Source of the DNA: Streptomyces sp. CB01249
GTDB lineage: Bacteria; Actinomycetota; Actinomycetes; Streptomycetales; Streptomycetaceae
Direction: 5' to 3'
Length of the DNA stretch: 64,000 nucleotides
NCBI RefSeq assembly: GCF_001905735.1
Contig: NZ_LISW01000002.1
Location: forward strand, 1,338,426-1,402,425
How positions within the stretch are numbered: the first letter of the stretch is position 1; each line of letters opens with the position of its first letter. The position numbers were made by a program, and so were the translations under genes. Positions 58,056 through 64,000 of this stretch are shown here, piece after piece. The notes beneath the pieces were generated by a model. It did no database searches and was not told the origin of the DNA. It saw only the letters and a program-made list of their open reading frames with translations.

Positions 58056-58103
58056 TGAGCGTTTTCGGCGTTGCCTCCGGGGAGGCAACGCCGAAAACGC
58101 TCA
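58056..58103. terminator. Bidirectional terminator with 23-bp perfect arms
   Basis: Arms 58056-58078 and 58081-58103 are perfectly complementary with only a 2-nt centre. Read either way the left arm contains GTTTTCGG and the right CCGAAAAC, giving T-rich segments in both transcripts. The last bases of the right arm are the laccase stop codon, so the convergent genes end exactly at this hairpin. Confidence 0.9.
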
Positions 58104-59066
58104 GTGACCATGCGTGCCGTGGTCGTGCTCCTCGTAGCCCGGGATCGTGCCGTCCGGCTTCTTCACCAGGAACAGGCCGACCATGCCCATGTCGGAGTGG
58201 CTCTGGACGTGGCAGTGGTACATCCACGCGCCGGCGCCGACGCCCTCGCCGGCGATGATCTGGAAGCCGAAGGAGTCGGCGGGGCCGCAGATCTTGTTGT
58301 CGATGACCTGGCTGGGGTCGTCGGGGCCGGTGAGCATGCCGGTGCGGTTGTCCGCCCAGCGGTGTCCGTGCATGTGGAAGGTGTGGTAGTACTCACCGTG
58401 CGTGATCATGACAATCTCGACGCGGTCGCCCACGGTGGCCTCGAAGTTCGGGCCCTGCGGCAGGTTGTTGATGAGCATGTCGTTGAAGACGATCGTGTGC
58501 GTGGCGTCCGGCAGGACGTCGCCCTTGCGGCGCACGACCACCGGTCCGTACAGGCCCTTGCGGATGCCGCCGGTGCCGTGCTCCGTGCCGACGACGTGGT
58601 CGTGGTAGTGCCAGTAGCCGGCGCTGCCCGCCCGCCAGGTGCCGTCCGCGCGGCGGCCGGGGGTGTGGGTGCGCCAGGTGTAGGTGCGGGTGGCGCCGGG
58701 CTCGACCTCGCTGTGGTTCATCCTGGTGCCGTCGCTGGTGATCTCGTAGTCCAGGCCGTGGACATGGAGGCTCGCGGTGACGTCCATGGTGTTCTCGAAC
58801 TCGATGTGCAGCGTGTCGCCCTCGGTCAGCTCGATCAGCGGGCCGGGGATGCTCGCCTTCCCCTTCTCCAGGCCGTAGCCCATCTGCCCGTCGGGGAGCT
58901 TCTCGGCGTACATCTTGAGGTGGCGTACCTGCCCGCCGGCCGGCGCCGTACGTGCCGCGACGGCGGCGGACGGGGCGGCGCCCGCCAGCTCGGGACCGAC
59001 CGACAACGATGTCGCGGCCACGGCGCCGCCCAGCAGTACCCGTCGGTTGAAAGCGCGTCGTTCCAT
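58101..59066 (-). CDS. Two-domain small laccase (SLAC-type multicopper oxidase)
   Basis: Protein of 321 residues with a twin-arginine signal ([17 protein letters not shown]). All copper motifs are present: HVHG and HYHDH in domain 1, HTFHMHGH and [12 protein letters not shown] in domain 2, the last giving the type 1 Cys/His/Met site and the trinuclear ligands. Length and two-domain plan match the trimeric small laccases of Streptomyces, which oxidise phenols and other donors with O2 outside the cell. GGGGAG is 6 nt before the ATG. It is divergent from the ThuA/sugar-dehydrogenase and cupredoxin genes, so an electron-transfer link is possible. Confidence 0.95.
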   Translation of the reverse strand: MERRAFNRRVLLGGAVAATSLSVGPELAGAAPSAAVAARTAPAGGQVRHLKMYAEKLPDGQMGYGLEKGKASIPGPLIELTEGDTLHIEFENTMDVTASLHVHGLDYEITSDGTRMNHSEVEPGATRTYTWRTHTPGRRADGTWRAGSAGYWHYHDHVVGTEHGTGGIRKGLYGPVVVRRKGDVLPDATHTIVFNDMLINNLPQGPNFEATVGDRVEIVMITHGEYYHTFHMHGHRWADNRTGMLTGPDDPSQVIDNKICGPADSFGFQIIAGEGVGAGAWMYHCHVQSHSDMGMVGLFLVKKPDGTIPGYEEHDHGTHGH

Positions 59067-59173
59067 GCCGAACTCCCCACAGTGGTATGGGCTCAGGGCC
59101 TGTGGGACGGTACCGGCTGCCTTTTGGTTTATCCACACTCAGGACAAAGTTCGTTCGATTCCGGTGATACCTC

Positions 59174-59202
59174 TTGGCGAACCGTGCAAAGGGGTCTAGC
59201 TT
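59174..59202 (+). promoter_or_regulatory. Promoter of the ThuA/dehydrogenase operon
   Basis: TTGGCG (59174-59179), 17-nt spacer, TAGCTT (59197-59202) in the 177-bp region between the laccase gene and this operon; predicted transcription start near 59209. Confidence 0.55.
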
Positions 59203-59243
59203 CCTCAGCGCTGTCGCTGCGACCGAGGAGAGTGGGTTACCAC

Positions 59244-61757
59244 ATGCGGTTGACATCGCATCACATGCCCGTGCACCACAGAGGATCGAGCGCCAAGTCC
59301 CGGCGGAGACGGATATGGGTCGCGTCCCTGACCGCGGGCCTCGTCACCGCCGGGCTGCTGTCGGGTACGTCCGCCAGCGCGCGCCCGGTGCCGGAACCGT
59401 CCCTGACAACGATGTCCATCAAGTCGCCACCAGGCGGCTCCGACGTGCGCGTCCTGGTGTTCTACGGCTCCGCCGCGGCCGGTGACGAGTCGCCCGTCGT
59501 GAACGCCGGCATCGCGGCGATCGAGCGCATCGGGCAGACCGGCCCGGCCTCCGAACGGTTCACCACCGAGGCCACCGGCAACGCCTCGGTCTTCACCAAC
59601 ACGCGCAAGCTGGGCAAGTACAACGCCATCGTCTTCCTGACCGGCGGCGGAGACATCCTGAACGCCGAGCAGGAGGCCGGCCTGGAGGCGTACATGGAGG
59701 CCGGCGGCGGCTTCGTGGGCCTCCATGACGCGGCCCGCGCCGAGCCGTACTCCGACTGGTTCACCGGCCTGGTCGGTGCCCGCCCCGTCGCCGGCGCCGC
59801 GCCCGCGGTGCAGCGGGCCACCGTGGAGGTCGGCGACCGGCGCAACCCGGCCACCAAGGACCTGCCGCAGGAGTGGAAGCGCCCCGACCAGTGGCTCAAC
59901 TGGGCGAAGAACCCCTCCGGCGAGGTGCACACCGTCGCCCGGGTCCGCGAGTCGACGTACAAGCCGGGCACCGGTGCCAACGGCGCCGACCACCCGGTCA
60001 GCTGGTGCCGTGACTACGACGGCGGCCGGTCCTTCTACACCGCCATGGGCGGCACGGCCTCCTCCTACGACGAGACCGACTTCCGCACCCATCTGCGCGG
60101 CGCCCTGATGTGGACCACGCGCCTCGCACAGGCCGACTGCAAGGCCACCATCACGGCCAACTACCAGGCGGAGCGGCTCACCCAGCCCAACCAGCCCGGG
60201 CAGAACGACCAGATCGGCGAGCCGCACGGCCTGGTCACCGCGTCCGACGGCCGGGTCTTCTACATCGGCCGCGGCGGCGCCGACGCCTCCCAGCCGGTGG
60301 TCACCGACTGGAACGATCCGGACGTCGGCAAGGGCAAGGGCCAGATCCACGTCTACGACCCGAAGACCAAGAAGGTCACCCTCGCCGGTGAGCTGACCGT
60401 CTTCGGCAACAAGGGCGGCGGCGAGGAGCTGACGAAGGTCGAGGAGGGGCTGCTCGGCATCGAGCTGGACCCGCGCTTCACCGAGAACGGCTGGGTGTAC
60501 CTGCACTACACGCCGCACTCGGAGATCAACCGCGACACGCACATGGCCGAGCGGCGCGTCTCCCGGTTCACGTACAACAACACCACCGGCAAGCTGGACA
60601 TGGCCAGCGAGAAGGTGCTGCTGAAGTGGCCGGTGCAGATCCACAGCTGCTGCCACGCGGGCGGCGGGATGGCCTGGGACTCCCGGGGCAACCTGTACAT
60701 CGCCACCGGTGACAACAACTCCAGTGGCTTCAGCGACGGTTACTCGGGCAACAACCCGCAGCCCAACTTCAAGGGCGTCTCCTTCGCCGACGCGCGCCGC
60801 ACCGCAGGCAACACCAACAACCTCAACGGCAAGATCCTGCGCATCCACCCCGAACAGGACGGCACCTACACCCTCCCCGAGGGCAACCTGTTCACCGGCG
60901 AGGAGACCGCCGAGGGCGGCGGCAAGACGCGCGGCGAGATCTACGTGATGGGCGTGCGCAACCCGGCCCGCATCTCGGTCGACAAGGCCACCGACATCCT
61001 CTACGCCGGCTGGGTCGGCCCGGACGCCGGCGCCCCGTCGACGACCTGGGGCCCGGCCAAGTACGACACCTTCGCCGTGATCACCAAGGCGAGCAACCGC
61101 GGCTGGCCGTACTGCATGGGCAACAAGCAGCCCTACCGGGACCGCAACCTGCCCGACCCGACCAAGCCGCTGGGCTGGTACGACTGCGACCACCCGAAGA
61201 ACGAGTCGCCGAACAACGACGGCCTGGTCAACCTGCCGCCGGTCACCGGCAACAACATCTGGTACTCCCCGCAGGGCGGCGGCCCCGACTACCCGCGCGA
61301 CGCGAACGGTGTTCCGTCGTACAAGGAGTCGGAGGCGACCTACCAGCTGCCGTGGCTCAAGGGCGGCGGCCAGGCCGCGATGGACGGCCCGGTCTACCGC
61401 TACGACGCCGCGAACAGCAGCACGGTGAAGTGGCCCGAGTACTGGGACGGCAAGTGGTTCGTCGGTGACTTCTACGACGCCGACCAGCCGCGCAACGCCG
61501 TGCTGATGGACCCGAAGACCCAGGGCGACGGCGGGATCCCGGTGCACTCGGAGTCGCTGAAGAAGATCGTGCCGGTCGGCAACGACGGCATCAAGAACCT
61601 GATGGACTGGAAGTTCGGCCCGGACGGCGCGCTGTACGTCCTCGACTACGGGCGCGGCTTCTTCACCTCGGACGCCAAGTCGGCGCTGTTGAAGGTCACC
61701 TACAAGGGCGGCGGGCCGACCCCGGCCGCCGGTCAGCTGGCGAGGGGGACGCAGTGA
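59244..61757 (+). CDS. Secreted ThuA domain fused to PQQ sugar (sorbosone) dehydrogenase-like propeller
   Basis: Exported protein of 837 residues with a long Arg-rich n-region and hydrophobic segment (about 24-47). A ThuA domain (about 66-295; VRVLVFYGSAAAG, GGGFVGLHDAARAEPYSDWFTGLVG, HPVSWCRDYDGGRSFYTAMGG) is followed by a glucose/sorbosone dehydrogenase-type propeller (about 315-830; EPHGLVTASDGRVFYIGRGG, EEGLLGIELDPRF, CCHAGGGMAWDSRGNLYIATGD, DWKFGPDGALYVLDYG). ThuA proteins act on 3-keto sugars in trehalose or sucrose use; the propeller family oxidises sugars with PQQ. It overlaps the next gene by GTGA. ATG 59244 is uncertain (GAGGAG is 13 nt away). Confidence 0.88.
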   Translation: MRLTSHHMPVHHRGSSAKSRRRRIWVASLTAGLVTAGLLSGTSASARPVPEPSLTTMSIKSPPGGSDVRVLVFYGSAAAGDESPVVNAGIAAIERIGQTGPASERFTTEATGNASVFTNTRKLGKYNAIVFLTGGGDILNAEQEAGLEAYMEAGGGFVGLHDAARAEPYSDWFTGLVGARPVAGAAPAVQRATVEVGDRRNPATKDLPQEWKRPDQWLNWAKNPSGEVHTVARVRESTYKPGTGANGADHPVSWCRDYDGGRSFYTAMGGTASSYDETDFRTHLRGALMWTTRLAQADCKATITANYQAERLTQPNQPGQNDQIGEPHGLVTASDGRVFYIGRGGADASQPVVTDWNDPDVGKGKGQIHVYDPKTKKVTLAGELTVFGNKGGGEELTKVEEGLLGIELDPRFTENGWVYLHYTPHSEINRDTHMAERRVSRFTYNNTTGKLDMASEKVLLKWPVQIHSCCHAGGGMAWDSRGNLYIATGDNNSSGFSDGYSGNNPQPNFKGVSFADARRTAGNTNNLNGKILRIHPEQDGTYTLPEGNLFTGEETAEGGGKTRGEIYVMGVRNPARISVDKATDILYAGWVGPDAGAPSTTWGPAKYDTFAVITKASNRGWPYCMGNKQPYRDRNLPDPTKPLGWYDCDHPKNESPNNDGLVNLPPVTGNNIWYSPQGGGPDYPRDANGVPSYKESEATYQLPWLKGGGQAAMDGPVYRYDAANSSTVKWPEYWDGKWFVGDFYDADQPRNAVLMDPKTQGDGGIPVHSESLKKIVPVGNDGIKNLMDWKFGPDGALYVLDYGRGFFTSDAKSALLKVTYKGGGPTPAAGQLARGTQ

Positions 61758-63967
61758 CAGGCAAACGAAGAGTGTGGGCCGCCCTGCTGGCGGGTCTGCT
61801 GCTGGTACTCGGACTGCAGACGAGCACGTCGGCGGCCGGGACACATGAGGACCGGACCTCACAGGCCGCCGCCGCACAGGTGCTCACCTGGACGGCCGGC
61901 GACGACATCACCAAGTACGTCAGCTTCCCGGAGACGGCGGTCGCCGGGGCTGCGACGATCGTCTTCGAGAACAGCGCGGCCACCGGCAACACCACCGGCA
62001 TGCCGCACACGCTGACCTTCAGCACCAGCGACCCGGAGTACAACACCGACGTCCAGCTGAACATCCTGGCCAACCCCGGGGACGACCAGGGCGGCAAGCA
62101 CACCGCCGAGGTCACCCTCTCGCCCGGCCGCTACTTCTACCACTGCACCATCCCGGGCCACAGCTCCATGACGGGCGTGCTGACGGTGACCGAGGGCGGC
62201 GGCGGTGACGACACCACCGCGCCGGAGACCTCGGCGAAGGTGACCGGCACCCAGAACGCCGAGGGCCAGTACGTCGGTGCGGCGACCGTCGCGGTCACCG
62301 CCACCGACGAGGGCTCCGGCGTGGACCGGATCGAGTACGCGGTGGGCGCCGACGGCGCCTGGCAGCCGTACACCGCGCCGGTCGTGGTGGACCAGGTCGG
62401 CGAGCAGACCGTGCGCTACCGGGCGTTCGACAAGGCGGGCAACGCCGCCGCCGAGAAGAGCGAGACCTTCACGGTGGCCGCCCCGCCGACCGACGACACG
62501 ACCGCGCCGGAGACCTCGGCGACGGTCAGCGGCGAGAAGGACGCGAACGGCGATTACATCGACATGGCGACGGTGACCGTCACCGCCTCCGACACCGGTT
62601 CCGGCGTCAACACCATCGAGTACGCCGTCGGTTCGGACGGTGCCTGGCAGCCGTACACCGGGCCGGTGATGGTGCACCAGGTCGGCGAACAGACCGTGCG
62701 CTACCGGGCCACCGACAAGGCGGGCAACGCGGCCGCCGAGAAGAACGTGCGGTTCACCGTCGTGGCCGCCCCGCCGCAGGACACCACGCCGCCGGTGACC
62801 GGCGCCACCGTCACGGGCACGAAGAACTCCGCCGGGGCCTACGTCGGCCGCGCGGAGGTCGGCGTCAGCGCCACCGACGAGGGCGGTTCCGGCGTGGCCG
62901 GGACGGAGTACTCCCTGGACGCGGGGCCGTACCTGGCCTACACCGCGCCCGTGGTGGTCGACCGGGCCGGGCGGCACACCGTCGCCTACCGCGCGACGGA
63001 CAAGGCGGGCAACACCTCGGAGCCGCTGAGCGTCAGCTTCTCGGTGGTGTCCGGCGGCGGGGTGCCGGCGCCGGGCTGCCCGGAGTACGACGAGCGGCTC
63101 ACCGTGATCGTCGGCACGGTCGACACGGGCGTGCCGAACCGGGTGACCAACAACCGGTGCCGGATCAACGAGTTGATCGAGGACGAGAAGGAGTGGACGT
63201 CCCAGGCGCTCTTCATCAAGCACGTGGGCGAGGTCACGGCCGCGCTGAAGGCCGAGGGCGTCGTCGACCAGCGCGAGGTGAAGGCGATCAAGCAGGCGGC
63301 CCGCGCGTCCGGCATCGGCACCCCGGGTCAGACGGACGGCTACCGCACGATCCTCGGCGAGGACCCGGCCACCTTCGCCAAGTGGGAGCAGGTGGGCGGC
63401 GGTTCGTTCACGCGCAACGAGGACGGCTCGATCACCAGCGGGACCACCAAGGACGGGCTGGGCATGCTCTGGTTCCCGGAGCGCACCTACGGGGACTTCT
63501 CGCTCAAGCTCCAGTGGCGGGACGACGCCCCGGGCACGGCCAATGCCAACGGCGGCATCTTCGTGCGCTTCCCGCAGATCCACGACCACCCCGAGGAGCC
63601 GCGCCCGGAGTGGGCGGCGATCAAGTACGGGCACGAGATCCAGGCGTTCGACAGCCCGAGCGGCGACATGTACAAGTCGGGGTCGGTCTACGGCTTCGAC
63701 CGGGTGGGCCTCGCCGGCGCCCAGGTGACCGAGAAGGGCACCTGGAACGACTACGAGATCCGGGTGGTGGACCAGCACTTCTCGGTCTTCCGCAACGGCG
63801 TCCTGATCAACGAGTTCGACAACACCGGCGGTCAGGACTTCTACCCGGCGCGCGGGGACGACCCCGGCACCGACGGGCGGCGCTGGGCGGCCGGCTACAT
63901 CGGGCTGCAGGTGCACAGCACGTCGGACGTCATCTCCTACCGGGACGTCCGGGTCAAGGATCTGTAG
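61754..63967 (+). CDS. Secreted cupredoxin - OmpL47 repeats - DUF1080 (3-keto-disaccharide hydrolase) fusion
   Basis: Exported protein of 737 residues. After a signal peptide (about 1-28) comes a plastocyanin/azurin-like domain (about 40-147) with a full type 1 copper set: His 85 (GMPHTLTF), Cys 131, His 136 and Met 139 (FYHCTIPGHSSMTG). Three OmpL47-type beta repeats of about 90 residues follow (each with TAPETSA or PPVTGA, GSGV..IEYAV and FDKAGN/TDKAGN). After a linker near 440-520, a C-terminal DUF1080 concanavalin-like domain (about 535-737; GIFVRFPQ, KYGHEIQAFD) resembles 3-keto-disaccharide hydrolases. It is translationally coupled to the ThuA gene. The 33 bp after its stop are uninformative. 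Confidence 0.87.
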   Translation: MTGKRRVWAALLAGLLLVLGLQTSTSAAGTHEDRTSQAAAAQVLTWTAGDDITKYVSFPETAVAGAATIVFENSAATGNTTGMPHTLTFSTSDPEYNTDVQLNILANPGDDQGGKHTAEVTLSPGRYFYHCTIPGHSSMTGVLTVTEGGGGDDTTAPETSAKVTGTQNAEGQYVGAATVAVTATDEGSGVDRIEYAVGADGAWQPYTAPVVVDQVGEQTVRYRAFDKAGNAAAEKSETFTVAAPPTDDTTAPETSATVSGEKDANGDYIDMATVTVTASDTGSGVNTIEYAVGSDGAWQPYTGPVMVHQVGEQTVRYRATDKAGNAAAEKNVRFTVVAAPPQDTTPPVTGATVTGTKNSAGAYVGRAEVGVSATDEGGSGVAGTEYSLDAGPYLAYTAPVVVDRAGRHTVAYRATDKAGNTSEPLSVSFSVVSGGGVPAPGCPEYDERLTVIVGTVDTGVPNRVTNNRCRINELIEDEKEWTSQALFIKHVGEVTAALKAEGVVDQREVKAIKQAARASGIGTPGQTDGYRTILGEDPATFAKWEQVGGGSFTRNEDGSITSGTTKDGLGMLWFPERTYGDFSLKLQWRDDAPGTANANGGIFVRFPQIHDHPEEPRPEWAAIKYGHEIQAFDSPSGDMYKSGSVYGFDRVGLAGAQVTEKGTWNDYEIRVVDQHFSVFRNGVLINEFDNTGGQDFYPARGDDPGTDGRRWAAGYIGLQVHSTSDVISYRDVRVKDL

Positions 63968-64000
63968 GGCCACAGCAAGGGGCTCCGAGCCGGGTCAGGA

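Noticed and set aside
58071..59243. Apparent N-terminal extension of the ThuA fusion across the laccase gene
   Set aside because: It is the antisense of the laccase coding sequence; the real protein begins with its signal peptide near 59244.

Overview
The window is chromosomal DNA of a Streptomyces or a very close relative. The support is a G+C content of roughly 70 percent or more, strong third-position G/C bias, GTG and TTG starts, Tat and lipoprotein exports, and gene families typical of the genus (LAL regulators, DUF397 remnant, small laccase). The order ilvB-ilvN-ilvC-serA ... proline genes ... leuB-ilvE ... cimA matches, as I recall it, the core chromosome of S. coelicolor around SCO5512-SCO5529. 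I saw no tRNA, rRNA, CRISPR array, transposase or phage gene.

Layout. 1-9.7 kb: end of an MMPL exporter, a membrane protein, a small basic protein, a large ATP-binding LuxR regulator, and convergent or divergent redox enzymes. 10-18.4 kb: a GGDEF/EAL protein whose EAL signature is degenerate, then the branched-chain amino acid genes ilvB-ilvN-ilvC behind a leader-peptide attenuator, and serA. 18.4-23.6 kb: a TetR pair, then the proline catabolism pair under a divergent PucR regulator with a perfect palindrome between them. 23.6-26.3 kb: a three-gene phospholipid module (acyltransferase-DedA-like fusion, CdsA-like, CDP-alcohol transferase). 26.4-35 kb: an oxidoreductase/LysR pair, a Tat-exported phosphatase, leuB, ilvE, and cimA, which has its own Ile-containing leader peptide and terminator. 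35.1-49.2 kb: a beta-glucan utilisation locus made of a LacI regulator with a 4 x 12 bp repeat in its 5' UTR, an Opp-type transporter with two ATPases, GH1, GH16 and GH3. 49.2-58 kb: exported and unknown proteins, a secreted adenosine-deaminase-like protein, a GH25 lysozyme with a probable DasR site, a NagZ-like protein, and small enzymes. 58-64 kb: a small laccase divergent from a ThuA/sugar-dehydrogenase fusion and a cupredoxin/DUF1080 fusion.

Leucine, isoleucine and valine synthesis is spread over four transcription units. Two of these carry translation-dependent attenuators. Several genes (2-hydroxyacid dehydrogenase, TetR, leuB, nitroreductase, methyltransferase, both leader peptides) have a -10 hexamer only 6-8 nt before the start codon, which implies leaderless mRNAs.

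The most unusual signal is a family of three long hairpin elements (33145-33347, 36330-36503, 40362-40524). They share a conserved core, but each has its own private terminal inverted repeat. Inside, a second stem differs from perfect pairing only by G-U-type wobbles in one orientation, and in two copies the apical stem changes by compensation around the same loop. The second strong candidate is the laccase-linked module at 58-64 kb, which reads like an extracellular copper-coupled route for oxidising sugars to 3-keto forms and processing them.
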